Shown: positions 32,748-47,700, counted from the stretch's first letter. The stretch is DNA of 64,000 nucleotides from Closterium sp. NIES-65 (GCA_948144175.1 CANXME010000034.1:62001-126000), one strand, 5' to 3'. Made by a program: numbers and translations. Notes: generated from the sequence alone by a model not told the origin.

Positions 32748-35700
32748 ATGGAGCTCGCAGCCCTCGGCGTGCTGCTCCTGCTCACATGTCTCGCATTCCC
32801 AGGAGTTGACTGCGTTCCCCTTGCCAACTCCCTGGGTATAGTAGTTGATGTATTTCTTGGCGCCCCTTGCCTGTTGGAGGTGAGAGAGTAAATATGTGTC
32901 ATCTTTAGACGTGACTTAAATGTAGTTTTCGCTCGCCGAGTCGCTTCCTCTGCCTTCCTCCATCGCCCTGCGGACCACGTGGGTCGCGCGTGTAATGAGA
33001 TCGGTCAAACCAAGTCCTCCACTCCTGCCCTTCCCTCTCCACTTCCAATCCCTGCGGCCGCCGCAGCACGAGTCCTGCTGGACTGTCAAAAGGGATGGAA
33101 CACAACGATGGATGGGTGGGTGGTTGGCGGGGACTGCAGCAAGGCGGCAAACATCACGTGCGATGCCACGGGCATGATAACATCCATGTGAGTGGGGACA
33201 GAATTGTCAGAATGTTATCTTATGCTCTAGCCTGTAGTGGGGTGCTCTATAGCGAGTACAACCCTTCTAGGGTTTCCTATTTGTATCCCCATTCTTGCTA
33301 GTGCAGCCCTCTTCTCTCTTCTAAATTTTCACAAGAATAGCCAATCGACCAGGTTACTGGTTTCGCGCTTGCGGTTAATTTCGTGAATGGACCTCGACAA
33401 ATCCCTTCGCAATGTACGGTTCCGATTCGCGCGTTAGATAACGAGAATTGTCGCCAACGTGCTACCGTCTTCATTCGAACGACGTTGGAAATGTCAAGTT
33501 CAAAAGCGCGGTGGAACCGTATGTTGCAAGCTCCTACATTTTGCTCTATCGCTCGGGAACTTATGCTCCTAGAATAGAACGATATCGAACTCAACTGATC
33601 CAAGTCCCCAGCGAGGAGACGCTTCCGACGCCCTGCGACTACCCTCCCTCTCGCCTTTTGCCTCTCTGCATACGCTGCGAAATCTAACGTCATGCGGCAT
33701 GCATGCGTGTTGTCTTTTCTCCCATCAGGCACATCGAGTACAACAGCTTCAATGGCCCCATTCCCGACTCCATCGGCAATCTTGCGAATCTTCGTTCCCT
33801 GTGAGTGCCATTGTAACGCCTCACTCACTACCCGCCGTGTCAAGCGAGGCCCGGCGAATGCACTCAACCCTACGTCATCACCAAAAAGTTGACGTCCCAA
33901 AACGTTCCCTCTAAATTGGCTTCCCCGCAAGAGACTTTGAGGATTGGCGATGGTGATCCAAGCCCCTGTTCAGCACGCGGCGAACGAATTGGGACATTTT
34001 ATCGACCGATTGGCCCGCATGTTGGCCTTTTGCGACGGAGCAATCTGCGACGAATTGAAGCGTTTGCGACGAGTTGGACGATTTGCGGCGAGTTGGGCGA
34101 TTTGCGACGAGTTGGGCGATTTGCGACGAGTTGGGCGATTTGCGACGAATTGGACAATTTGGACGAGTTGGGCGATTTGTGACGAGTTTGTCGATTTGCA
34201 ACGAGTTGGGCAATTTACGACGAGTTGGGCGATTTGCGACGAATTGGGCGATTTGCGATGAGTTGGGCCGACAAATTAGTGGGTCCCGTTCCTGCTTATA
34301 ATGTACAATACACACTTTCTAGGGTGTACGTGTTTAAAGCCCAAGGCCCACCAGATTTTGGAAGCATTCCCATGGATAAAAAAAACCAGCCCGTTCAGGA
34401 TCCGCGGCATTGCGGTCTCTCCTAATAGTATATGATCGTTCCAGTCATACGGCCATCCCAGTAAAGTATCGACCTGAAACAGGTTCAGACCCGACCTGGC
34501 AGCCTTACCTGGTTCGGCATGTCGACGGGTTTCAAGCCGCTCATTGCCCGAGTCATGTGGCTTGTCAAGCCGGCTTGGCACGAACGGGGATGAGTTGAAT
34601 GCTGCAAACGGGAATTTGGCTCCGTCCACAAACAATCTGAGCCAGAAATCCGAGCTCTATGTTGGAAAATACGCGTATCACGTATAATACGCTAGCGTAT
34701 TATACGCTGGGTATATACGCGGTACGCAATAGCTGGCGTACTGCTAATATGCTAAAATTCGCTGGGTGGGCAGGTGAAACTTTTTTTCCGGGCAGTAGAT
34801 CCGTGAACAGAGGCTGCACTGCTTGTCGGACTAGTAGGAGCTGAGCTCGACGTCATGGCGCGCGACTACGGAATGTTTAACGGGGAAGAATGCTAGACGA
34901 GACTTGCGGGAAGTAAATTGAAGAGCATTATGGAACTCGTCGACCTAAAAATGCTCACGAAGTGATGAACATTTGAAAGGGGTGGCTGGGTTTGAGAGGT
35001 TGGGTGGGGTGGTGTGTGGTTGAGTGGGTGGGAAAGTTTGGATTTTGAAATTCGAAGTTGAGACATGGGTGGGGTGCTTGAGCGAGTTCGCGGTAACAAT
35101 TCACTAACGGCGTGTTGCAATTGCCGGTGCACTGCATCGGCTCGGGACTTTTGGAAGGCTCCAGGCAGGCGGAAGGCCAAACACAGGCACTGATTCGGGA
35201 AAGAAAAGCTTCAAGATAGTGATTCAAATAGTTATTTAGCAATGTTATATTAGGACATAGATTTTTTCGGCGAGTTTTCTGTAAAATTTTACGGCCTCTT
35301 GCGTTCCTGGAGCCTTCCAAAACCCGTGCCACGAGCCGAGCCGATGTAGTGCACCGTGAATTGCAACACGCCGTAAGCCGCAAAGTCGTCGCATTGTTTT
35401 TCAAATTCGAATTTATTTTTTCCCGCGGGCTGCCCGCCCGTATTTTCGCGAATCCAGAGCGTATTAGCGTACCACGTATATACGGCCCGGGTCGGGTCAT
35501 GCCGGGCCTTGAAAAAATCCGGGCCGAGCCTGGCCCGACCCAGGCCGAATGAGCAAGACCTTGGCCCGGGCCCGCCCATTTTATACTCGGGCCAGGGTGG
35601 CCCGACTCGGGCCGTGCAAAGCCCGTCCTGGCCAGGGTGCACTTTCGTTCTAGGTGTGAGGATCTAGGATCGAGCTCAAAAAAGATGATTTGAATTGAAT

Positions 35701-38700
35701 GATTCACCTGGGTACAACACGAGGCTATATATAGGCTCGACACAAGGCAGGTAACCCAGGTGTTACGCGAATGTTCCGAGGGTCGCGAAGCGTCCCGAAC
35801 AGAACCTTCCCGAACTCGGTAGAAAGCAATTCGGTGGCAACCGAATAGCTTGAGTTCAGTACATGTAACCTGGTTCAGTGCCTGTAACTATAATAACTAT
35901 AGTAAAGCAACGAACCTAGGAATTCAAGCAATTCATGCACGCAGGAAATAAACCTAAGCTAGGAATAGCGTAAGGAAATAAAAGCAAGCATGCATGGCAG
36001 GCATAAGCCGACGTACTCTCACACGTCCCCCCCTCAAAGCTGGGTGGCGTGAGATACACCCTGCTTGACAAGAAAGTCCTTGAGAGCATGGCGTGCGTTG
36101 CCCATATCAGCTTCTGCAACCCAACTGTCCTCAGTGGGGTCGTATCCCTTCCAGCGTATCAGGAACTTGAGGGTCTTGCCGCCCCGGCGCCGATGAGTGA
36201 GAACGCGCTGAATCTCGTACTCGGGTTCATCCTGCACAAGAGCAGGTGGAGGTGGCGGTAGCTGCCGTCCCTGGAACTGTTGGTTGGGGTCCTTGTAGGG
36301 TTTCAGTAGCTGGACATGGAAAGCGTTGTGAAACTTCCACGTATCTGGTAAGCGCAAACGGAATGTTACTGGTGTCACCTGAGCCTCAACGAGAAAAGGA
36401 CTACAGAAGCGAGGTTGGAGTTTGGATGGGAGGTGAGACAGGTTCAAGTGGCACGTGTCAAGAAGCACTTGATCTTCGACTGCTACTGAGTGATCTCGTC
36501 GCTGTCGATCGGCATACTGCTTCTGGGAGTTCTGCATCGTGGTGAGACGTCGCTGAGTCTTCTCCCATAGCTGCTGCATGGTGGTGACGAAGTCATGTGC
36601 GGCTTGGACGTGTGCCGTGTCAAAATAGTAGGTAATACAGAGTAGAAACATGGGGCCTAGGCTTAGTAGCCTAGGCCCTAACTTAGTATCGAGCGGGTTG
36701 TCCCTTAGGACCGATGTCGAGTGAGTTGAGAGGAGAATTGTGAAAAGGGTGGGTTTCACTATAGGTTCAGGGGTACATATAGCATAGAAACACAATAAGG
36801 TGCACCACCAACAAAAGTTTGCATAACTACACTAACTACAACTACAAGCAATTATAAAACATGACAAAGTATTTCGACACGCCCCCATAATGCTTGTAGG
36901 TAGGTGTGTAGTTATAGCAACAGCAGGTACCCCTACCATCTCCTCACCCTCCTCCTTCCCCTCCCCAACACTGCTGCAGAAGCAGCAGAGAAAGGGGGAA
37001 AGAGGAAAGGTGGAGGGACGGCTGCTTGTTGCCTCACCCCCGCCACACTGGTACCACCCCCCCCCCTCACCCACATCCTCACACCCTCCTCCCCCAGCGG
37101 CAGCTGCAGCGGTGGGACTGAAAGAAGGAGGAGGGAAAGGGAGAGAGTTGACCCCACGCTCCAACACCCTCCACCCCCATACCCTCCTCCCCACGGCTGC
37201 AGGGAGACAAGAGAAAGGGGGGGGTGGGAAGGAAGAAAGCCGCAGAGCGGCGAAGAGGCGTCGGTGCAGATGGGTCAGGGACGGCAGCAGGGAGTGCAGG
37301 GGCGGAGAGGCCCGTCGCGGGCCAGTGCCACGGGGCGCACGACGGGTAGGATAAAAGGGCCCGATCGTGTGCCTCGGGGCGCACGACGAGCAGGGCACCA
37401 TCGTGTGCCTCGGGGCGTACGATGGGCAGATAAAGGGCACCGTCGCGTGCCACGGGGCGCGCGACGGGCAGGATAGGAGTCACTCGCCCGTGGGCGGGAC
37501 AAGGTAAAACTAAAATCGTCACGCGCCCTAGGCGCGCGACCGGAAAATCTCAGCAGCGGAAGAGTAACGCGGGCCCACAGGCCAGGACGAAAATAGCTCT
37601 GATACCATGTCAAAATAGTAGGTAATACAGAGTAGAAACATGGGGCCTAGGCTTAGTAGCCTAGGCCCTAACTTAGTATCGAGCGGGTTGTCCCTTAGGA
37701 CCGATGTCGAGTGAGTTGAGAGGAGAATTGTGAAAAGGGTGGGTTTCACTATAGGTTCAGGGGTACATATAGCATAGAAACACAATAAGGTGCACCACCA
37801 ACAAAAGTTTGCATAACTACACTAACTACAACTACAAGCAATTATAAAACATGACAAAGTATTTCGACATGCCGGTGTAGTTGGCTGCTATGGGGTGAGT
37901 GGTTCCCGTCCGTAACACAGGAAGAAAGGAGTTTTCTCTGTGGCCGCATGTGATGCGTTGTTATAAGCGAACTCTAAGGTCGGTAACTTTGTGTCCCAGT
38001 GGCTGATGTCGTCTTTGCAAGCTGTGCGCAGTAACTGTTCAACCACCTGATTGAGTCGCTCTGTCTGTCCGTCAGTCTGGGGGTGGTATGTTGAGGACAT
38101 CGCAAGTTTGGTCCCCAATAATCCCATGAGCTCCTTCTAGAACTTACTCGTGAATTTGGGGTCTCTATATGAGATGAGTGCAGTGGGGATGCGGTGGATG
38201 GTGATGATGCGGTCGAAGAAGAGGCGAGCAGTTGGTTCAACTGTAGCTGTGGCGTTGGTCGGTATAAAGTGACCCATTTTGGAGAACTTATCGATGACTA
38301 CGAGGATGGAATCATGTCCCCGTGAGGTCGAGGGAATTCGTGTGATGAAGCCGAGACTAACGACCTGCCATGGCTGCTCCGGTACGGGTAGAGGCTGAAG
38401 TAACCCTGCTTTTTTCTGTTTGCTGCTCTTCATCCGCTGGCACGTGTCGCATGAGGTGACGAACTGCTGCACGTCTGCTGCCATCCCGGGCCAGTAGTAA
38501 TACTTTGCTATTCCCGCTAACGTTTTGTTGCTCCCGAAATGTCCCGCGTATGGTACGTCGTGAAACTCGTCCAATAGGATCTGCCGTAGCGGGGCGTAAT
38601 TCGGTACCCAAATCTATCCTGAACGATTCTTTACCGCTAAGTCTTTCTCCCACTGTAACAGCTTCTGTTTCTCTGCCGTTGCTACCTCGCCGTCCACGAA

Positions 38701-41700
38701 GTACCCATGTTGGAATAGCCCCTTGAGCAGAGGGTTCATCCCGTCGAGTTGGATGCCTTCTACATGACCTGGGCGGCTCAACGCATCTGCTTTGCTGTGT
38801 AGCCCGGGCTTGTAGACGATGTCGTAGTGGAAGTGGGTCTCCAAGAAATCCACCCACCGCACTTGTCCTCGTGAAAGTGTTGGCTATGACTTCACGTATT
38901 TGAGACTGCAGTGGTCAGTATAGACTGTAGTCTTGGCTCCCTCGAGGTAACACCTCCACGCCATGAAGGCTACGACTATGGCTAAGGCTTCCTTGTCGTG
39001 AATGGGGTAGTTCAGTTCTGATCCGTGCATGTCTTACTGAGGTAGGCGAGAGGCTAAAAACCGTTCCCGTGATCTTGCATCAGTACTGCTCCGACTGCCT
39101 GGTCACTAGCGTCTGCTTCAACTATGTAGTCCTTCTCGGGGTCCGGTAGGATGAGTACTGATGCTGTGGTCAGTGCTGTCTGTAACTGCTCCATGGCTTG
39201 CTGATGAGGAGTATCCCATTTGAAGGGTGTATCCTTCTTCAGTAGGTCGGTCAGTGGCGCTGCGATCTTAGCGTACTACGGCACGAACCTGTTGTAGTAG
39301 TTGGCGAAGCCTAGGAATTGCTGCAACTCCTTCACGTTCTCCGATACTTTCCACTTCTTGACAGCTTCAATCTTCCGCGGATCCACATGTACGCCCTCGG
39401 CACTCACCATGTGCCCGAGAAACTGCACCTTCTTCAGGGCAAAATGACTCTTCGACAGCTTCACGTAGAACTTGTTTTTCCGCAGGATCTCGAACACCTT
39501 CCGTAGATGCTCCACGTGCTCCTTCATGTTCTTGGAGTAGATAAGAATGTCGTCCAGGTACACCACTACGCATTCATCCAACAGGGGCCGTAAGATGTGA
39601 TTCATCTCTGCCTGGAACGTTGCTGGTCCGTTGCAGAGTCCGAACGGCATCACCAAGTATTCGTAGGAGCCGTATCTGGTACGGAACGCCGTCTTGTGGA
39701 TCGAGTTATTCGCCATCTTGATCTGCCAATAACCCGACAGTAGGTCCAGCTTCGAGAAGAATGTTGCACCACGCAGTTGGTCCAATAAGTCGTCGATGCG
39801 CGGTATGGGGTATTTGTTTTTAAGTGTCTGTTTGTTGAGTGCGCGGTAGTCGATGCACATCCGCAAACTGCCGTCTGGTTTTGGTGTGAAGAGAATTGGT
39901 GCGTTGTAGGGAGAGGTAGATGCGCGGATCAGTTGTCTGTCCAGTAGATACTCTATCTGTTTCTTCATGTCTGTCAGTCCGGTCGGACTCAATTCGTAAG
40001 GTGCACGTGAGACGGGTTTCACACCTGGTTCCTCAACGATCTCGAGCTCGTGGGTGCGTGCAAGAGGTACGTCTGCAGGTAGGTCGTCGGGCATGATATC
40101 CTTGTACTGCTCCAAGACCTCCTTCACTGCTGCAGGTAGTTCTGCTTTCGGCTTCTCCTCCTCTTTTGCTGTCATAAGCAGTGCTAGGTAACCCGTGTTA
40201 TTCTCGTTCACCGTCTGTTCGAACCGTGCCAGTGTCGTTTCAGGAATGTCCCCTGTATCCGTCCAGCTTCGCAGTGCTATCCGCTTCCCGTTGTTGTAGA
40301 TGCACACCTTGCTGTTGACCCAATCGATCTCGGGGTTGAACCGCTTCAGAAAATCTCGCCCCAAGATAAAATCTAACCCTTTGATGTTGGTGACAGGTAG
40401 CTTCGGCTTCCACCTCAACGCACCTATATGCAGCTGCAGTTATGCTTTGCCGTGGATAGGAAGTTTCGTACCATCCACCATGGTTGCTGAAAACTGGGTC
40501 TCCTCCGCCTTCTCTCCAATTTTCTCCAATGCTCCGCAGTCACACACCGAGTGAGATGCACCGCTCTCTACCAGTGCCTGGAGGTGTCGCCCATTGCATA
40601 ACACCTTGAGGAGTAGTGGTTTCTGCTGCGCTGAGTAGCCAAAGAGGGTCTCGTTAATAGGATCATAGGGTACATCAAACTTAATACCTTCCCTATTTCC
40701 TATACCCGACTCAGCACTTTCCAACTTCACCTGTGGGGTAGGAGGATTGTTCTGAGGCTTGTATAATTTCTCCTGAGCGTGGTGTCAGATTATTATAGCT
40801 GATGCATGTTTGTAGGCTATAGTGGGGTAGCACATATGGGGTACAGTTTGCTAGGGTTGTATTTGTACCCAACTCTGACTTAGTCAATTCATTCCTCTGC
40901 TCATAGTTTCACATGGTATAGAGCTAGGTCCCTCCAGGACCGAATTTTTTTTTGGGCCCACCGAAGCGCGCCCCGAGGCGCGCCCTTTTTTGTTTTAGCG
41001 ACCCTTCGGGTCGCCCTCTCCCCTGCGGCCCCGCCGCCTGCCCCTTACGCGGCCCCGCGCTGGCCCCTTACGCGGCCCTGCGCCGCCGGCTCCTACGCGG
41101 CCCCGCGCCGGCCCCTTACGCGGCTCCGAGCCGGCCCCTTACGCGGCCCTGGGCCGCCGGCTCCTACTCGGCCCCTTACGCGGCCCCGCGCCGGCCTCCT
41201 TCTCGGCCCCGCCGCCGGCCTCCTACACGGCCCGCCGCCGGCCTCCTACTCGGCCCGCCGCCGGCCTCCTACACGGCCCCGCCGCCGGCTCCTACTCGGC
41301 TCCGCCGCCGGCCTCCTACACGGCCCGCCGCCGGCCTCCTACACGGCCCGGCCCCGGCTCCTACTCGGCCCGCCGCCGGCCTCCTACTCGGCCCGCCGCC
41401 GGCCTCCTACACGGCCCCGCCGCCGGCTCCTACTCGGCCCCGCCGCCGGCCTCCTACTCGGCCCGTCGCCGGCCTCCTACTCGGCCCGCCGCCGGCTCCT
41501 ACTTGGCCCTACCGCCGGCCCTACCGCCGGCCTTGTCCCGGCCCCGCCACTGCACTGCAGCCGAGCCGCCCAGCAGCAGCCGAGCCGCCCAGCAGCATCC
41601 GAGCCGCCCAGCAGCAGCCGAGCCGCCCAGCAGCAGCCGAGCCGCCCAGCAGCAGCCGAGCCGCCCAGCAGCAGCCGAGCTGCCCAGCAGCAGCCGAGCC

Positions 41701-44700
41701 GCCCCGCAGTAGCCGAGCCGCCCCGCAGTAGCCGAGCCGCCCGGTACCTGAGCAGCCCGAGCCGCCTGCTGCTGACCTACCCGACTCTCCCATCCCGGTG
41801 AGACTTTCAGCTGCTGCTATGGCTACCCCCAATGTTCTCACTTTTGACGCTGAGGGGAGGGCCATTGACTTTGCCGTCTGGGTCGAGGATCTGCAGCTGT
41901 ACTTACTGTGTGATGCGGTAGATGAGGTCTCTCTCTTTGACTTTGTCTCTGGCGCTGTCCCTGCCCCGCCTGCTGATGCTGACTCTGCCGTTCGCTCCAA
42001 GTGGGCGACCCGCGATGCTGCTGCACGTCTTGCTGTGCGTCGCCACCTCCCTTCCTCTGAGCGTGCCCACTTTAGTCAGTGCAAGACCGCTCAGGCCTTG
42101 TACGACGCTGTAGTTGCGCGCTACTCCTCCCCTTCCTCCGCTACCCTTAGCCGCCTCATGCTACCGTTTCTCTTCCCTGACCTCGCTTCCTTTCCCACTG
42201 TCGCTGACCTCGTTACCCACCTCCGCGCTAGTGACACCCGCTACCGCGCTGCCCTTCCTGCTGAGTTCCGCGCTGCGAACCCTCCTCCCATGTACATCAC
42301 TCTCTACTTTCTCGTCACCCGTCTTCCTGAGTCCCTTCGTGTCGTTAGGGACCAGTTTCTCTCTGTCTGTCCCACCACTCTCACTGTCGACCTCCTTGAG
42401 GAGTCCCTGCTAGCGGCTGAGAAGAGTATTGTCGCTGTAGGGGCCTCTCGGGGTGACCCTCGCACCCCCATCTTTGAGGGGTGTGGTCCCTCCCCCCTGC
42501 TGCCCTCTGTCGCCTCTGCCGCTGCGGCCGACCTCGTTGGTTTTGAGTCGGTCGGCGCGGCGTCTGCCCCCAGTGGCAGACGCCGCACTGGCAAGGGCAA
42601 GGGGGGCAAGGGAGCGGGTGGAGCCAGAGGGGGCGGTGGAGGAGGCGGTGGGGGTGGAGGGGGGAGTGGGGGTGGCGGAGGGGGTGGTGGCGGGAGTGGA
42701 GGTAGTAGTGGCGGCGGTGGAGGCGGAGGTGGCGGCGGAGGTGGTAGCGGAGGAGGCGGTGGGAGCGGTGGGAGCGACGGTCCTGGTGGGGGAGGTGGCG
42801 GTGGCGACGGGGGTAGCGGTGGAGGCGGGGGTGGCGGTGGAGGAGGGGGTCGGAGTGGCTCGTCCCAGCGGAGCAGCTCTGGGGGTGGTCAGCGCCAGCA
42901 GCAGCAGCAGCAGCAGCAGCCACAGCAGCAGCCGCAGCAGCAGCAGCGCTCTCGCACCGTCCCCGGCCCTCAGCAGCTCCGTGAGTGGTACTTGCAGCGT
43001 CAGCGCGGTGGTGCGCTTGGTCCCTGCCCCTACGTTCTTCGCACTGGTGACCGTGCAGGGGAGAGGTGTGGAGGCGCCCACACAGCCCGTCGCTGCTTTG
43101 GCCGCCTGACCGACGCCTGGCGTCAGCAGTTTCCGGAGGCCGCTGAGATCCCCCGCTGGGGAGAGCTGTCTAGGGCTGGTGTAGCTATTTATGATCTTGA
43201 TTTTGATGCTATTCTCTCTGCTATGTATGCTGTGACTGGTAGTGATGAGGATGACTGTTACCGGTGTTTCCCGCCCGACCCGGGCATTGGTACTGCCGCG
43301 TCAGGTACTAGTGAGGCTGCTGCTCTAGGTGCCAGTGCGTCTGTGCTTTCAGGTACTGGTGAGTCCGCCCTCTCAGGTACTGTGTCGGCTTCGGCCTCTC
43401 ACACCTTCACCCTTGACTCTGGAGCGTCTCGCTCCTTCTTTAGGGACCGCACCACTCTCACGCCGCTGAGTCGGCCTGTTGCGGTGTCCCTGGCGGACCC
43501 CTCTGGGGGGCCTGTCCTGTCTCGCTTCTCCACTGTCCTCCCGTGTCCGGCGGCCCCCTCTGGCACCCTGATTGGTCTCTACCTCCCCTCGTTCTCGACG
43601 AACTTGGTGAGTGGTGCTGACCTCCAGGATGCAGGTGTCCACCAGTTCACCCCTGCTCGTCAGCGGGTGACCCACTGTACGGAGGCGGATACAGGTCGCC
43701 ACCTGGCTACGTTTACACGTCGGCCGGGGTCGAGCCTGTACACACTGACCACTGCTTCTCCTCCAGGTACTGCGTCTGGTAGGGCCCCTTCGTCTGGTCA
43801 GGTGTTTGCTGCAGCGTCCAGGTCTGGTCCTGAGTCTGCCCCTTGTTCGTGTCGTCGTCTGTCTCACGAGACCCTCCTCTGGCACCACCGCCTTGGCCAC
43901 CCCTCTCTGCTTCGGCTCAGAGGCATGGCCTCGCGGGTCCTTGTGTCTGGTCTTCCCCGGTCCCTCCCTCCCCTTCCTCCGGGCCCTGGCCCTGCCTGTG
44001 TCCCCTGTGTCGAGGGGCGCCAGCGTGCTGCCCCTCACTCCTCCCAGTTTCCTCCGACAGAGGCCCCGTTGCAGACGCTTCACATGGACGTGTGGGGCCC
44101 AGCCCGCGTCCGTGGACAGGGTCAGGAGCGCTACTTCCTGCTAGTGGTTGACGACTACTCGCGTTACACCACAGTCTTCCCCTTGCGCAGCAAGGGTGAG
44201 GTCACTCAGGTGTTGATCGACTGGATCCGCGCAGCTCGTCTTCAGCTTCGGAGAAGCTTTGGCTCTGACTTCCCTGTCTTGCGTCTGCACTCGGACAGAG
44301 GCGGAGAGTTCTCCTCGGCCCTCCTGAGTACCTACTGTCGTGTGCGAGGCATCCGTCAGACCTTCACGCTTCCGGACTCACCACAGCAGAATGGGATCGC
44401 TGAGCGCCGCATTGGCATGGTCATGGACGTCGCTCGTACGTCCATGATGCATGCGGCTGCTCCCCATTTTCTGTGGCCGTTTGCGGTCAGGTACGCTGCG
44501 CACCAGATCAACCTCCACCCCAGGGTCTCTCGACCGGAGACCTCCCCAGCTCTGTTGTGGACGGGGAAGGTTGGCGATGCGTCGGCGTTCCGGGTCTGGG
44601 GATCTCGGGCGTTTGTTCGCGACCTGTCTGCGGACAAGCTGTCCCCTCGTGCTTCTCCCTGCGTCTTCCTCGGGTTCCCCCCCGACGCCCCTGGGTGGCA

Positions 44701-47700
44701 GTTTTACCACCCCACCTCTCGACGTGTTCTGTCCTCCCAGGACGTCACGTTCGACGAGTCGGTACCCTACTACCGCCTCTTCCCCTACCGCACTCCGTCC
44801 CTCCCCCCACCCCCCCTCTTCTTGGTTCCAGGTCCCCCCCCAGTAGTCCCCCTCCCCCCTCAGGGTCCTGCCCCTTCAGGTGTGTCTCAGGTAGACGCGG
44901 TCGAGCCTGTCGAGGTCACTGGTGACTCCGGTGCTGCTGCGGGAGCTGAGCCTGGGGGTGCGGAGTCTAGGGGTGCTGAGCCTGGGGGTGCGGAGTCTGG
45001 GGGTGCTGGGCCTGGGGGTGCTGAGCCTGGGGGTGCTGAGCCTGGGGGTGCTGTGCCTGGGGGTGCTGTGTCTGGGGGTACTGAGCCTGGGGGTGCTGAG
45101 CCGGGAGGTGCCGAGCCTGGAGGTGCTGTGCCTGGGGGTGCTTCGTCTCACCGGGAGCCGCTCTCTCCACAGGAGCTGCGTGAGTGGTTTGCCCGGCGCT
45201 GGAGGCGTGCCGCTGGTGCTGGTGGTTCTTCGGCTGCGGAGGGCGCTGCTGCCACGCGACCTGGCGGTGCTCGTCCTGTGGGTGCTGGAGCTGCTGGGTC
45301 TGAGTGTTCTCCTGGAGCTGGTCCTGCTGAGGACGTTGGCGCTGAGCCTGCGGTTGGTGGTCCGACTGACGGTGCTCCTGGTGCTGCTGCTGGAGGTTCT
45401 GGAGCTTCTGGTGGTTCTGCTGGAGGTGCTGCTGGAGTGGGTGCTCCTGCCGGGGGTGCTGGTGCTGTTCCTGCTGTTTCTGGCGTCGCCGCGCGGCCTC
45501 GACCGTACTTCGTTCCGCTCCTGCAGCAGGTTCTTGGTCTTACACCTCCTCCTCCTTCCTTAGAGGGTCCGCAGCCTGTCCGGTCACAGCCACAGCTACA
45601 GCCTGCCTCCCCTTTGCCTGCTCCTTCTCCCTACGCTGGTCCGACTGGAGGTCTTACTGAGCGTCGTGAGCCTGCGTCTCGTCCTGCGTCGCCTGTTCGT
45701 ACTGAGCGCGCTAGTGGTCGCGGGTCGCGTCAGCGTCCTCCTCCTGTCCCTGGCACGCACCGGATGTCACTGCGTCCGTCCACTGCTCCTCTGCGTGCCC
45801 CTTTGCCTTCTCCTCCTGCTTCCTCTCTTCCTGCTCTTGCCGACCCGGAGTCGGACTCTCTTCGTGCTGCCAGTCCTACTGTCACGCGTCTCCTTGCTAC
45901 TGCTGTCACTGACCCTTCCTTCGAGTCGTCTGCTGCGTCTGCCCTTGTCACTGAGCTTGTCGACTTTGCTGCGCGCTGTCGTCTAGACTACGCTGCTCGT
46001 CTTGTCGCTGAGTCTGAGTCCGCCTGTCCTCCGTCCGTCGGGGGTGAGTGTGCCCTTGGCACGGACGTCCTAGAGGACAGGCAGGAGGAGTTCCAGTGTC
46101 TAGCCGCTGCTTCACCTCGTCTCGCGTCTGTACTGCTAGCCCCTGAGGGAGACCCGGATGCACTAGACATCCCGACTCCGCGTTCTTACGCGGAGGCCGT
46201 AGAGGGTCCCTACTCCTCTCAGTGGCAGGCAGCTATGGATGCAGAGATGGCTTCCTGGAAGTCCACAGGCACCTACGTTGACGCGGTTCCCCCTCCTGGG
46301 GCGAACATCGTCAGTGGCATGTGGATCTTCAGGGTGAAGCGGCCGCCGGGCTCGCCGCCTGTCTTCAAGGCGCGTTACGTGGCTCGTGGCTTCAGTCAGC
46401 GGCAGGGAGTTGACTACTTTCAGACCTTCTCTCCCACCCCGAAGATGACCACTCTTCGGGTGCTGCTGCACATTGCCGCTCAGCGCGACTACGAGCTTCA
46501 CTCTCTCGACTTCAGCACTGCGTTCCTGCAGGGTAGCCTGCACGAGGAGATCTGGCTGCGCCGTCCGCCTGGCTTCACTGGGAATTTCCCTCCTGGCACC
46601 CAGTGGAGCCTCCGACGGCCAGTCTACGGTCTCCGCCAGGCACCGCGTGAGTGGCACGACACACTGAGGACTACGCTTGCGGCTCTTGGGTTTGCTCCTT
46701 CTACTGCTGACCCGTCGCTGTTTCTTCGCACCGACACTTCCCTGCCGCCGTTCTACATCCTCGTGTACGTCGACGACTTGGTCTTTGCCACAGCGGACAC
46801 TGCTGGACTCGCCTACGTGAAGTCCGAGCTGCTGAAGAGACACACGTGCACAGACCTGGGTGAACTGCGCAGCTACCTTGGCTTGCAGATCACTCGGGAC
46901 AGAGCACGCCGCACCATTACCCTGACTCAGTCACACATGGTGCAGCAGGTCCTTCAGCGCTTCGGCTTCACGTACTCCTCGCCTCAGGCCACTCCTCTGC
47001 CTACTCGCCACTCACTCTCAGCTCTGCCTTCGGATGAGTCCGTAGAGTCGAGTGGTCCGTATGCAGAGCTTGTTGGCTGCCTCATGTACCTGATGACCTG
47101 CACTCGACCTGACCTTGCATACCCTCTGAGCATCCTTGCACGCTATGTTGCTCCTGGGAGACACCGACCAGAGCACATGGCTGCAGCGAAGAGGGTATTG
47201 CGCTACCTGTGCAGTACGTCGGGCATGGGGCTAGTGCTTGGAGGGCGGAGTCCAGTGGTCCTTACTGGGCACGCAGACGCTTCTTGGGCTGACGACCAGG
47301 CTACGCAGCGGTCGTCACAGGGTTACACCTTCAGCCTTGGTTCCGGCTCTGTCTCGTGGCGGTCTACTCGCTCGTCTTCGGTTCTCGGCTCCAGTTGTGA
47401 GGCTGAGATCTACGCCGGGGCCATGGCTGCACAGGAGCTTCGCTGGCTCACCTACCTGCTGACTGACCTTGGAGAGCTGCCTCGTTCTCCTCCAGTGCTG
47501 TACGTAGACAACAAGGCCATGTTGGCCTTGTGTCGAGAGCAGCGCTTGGAGCACAGAACGAAGCACATTGCTCTCCGCTACTTCCTTGCTCGTGAGCTGC
47601 AGCAGCGTGGTCAGTTGCGACTTGCTTACGTGGCCTCTGAGGCCAACACTGCTGATGTGTTCACCAAGGCACTTGCGCCTTGCGACCATCAGCGCTTTTG

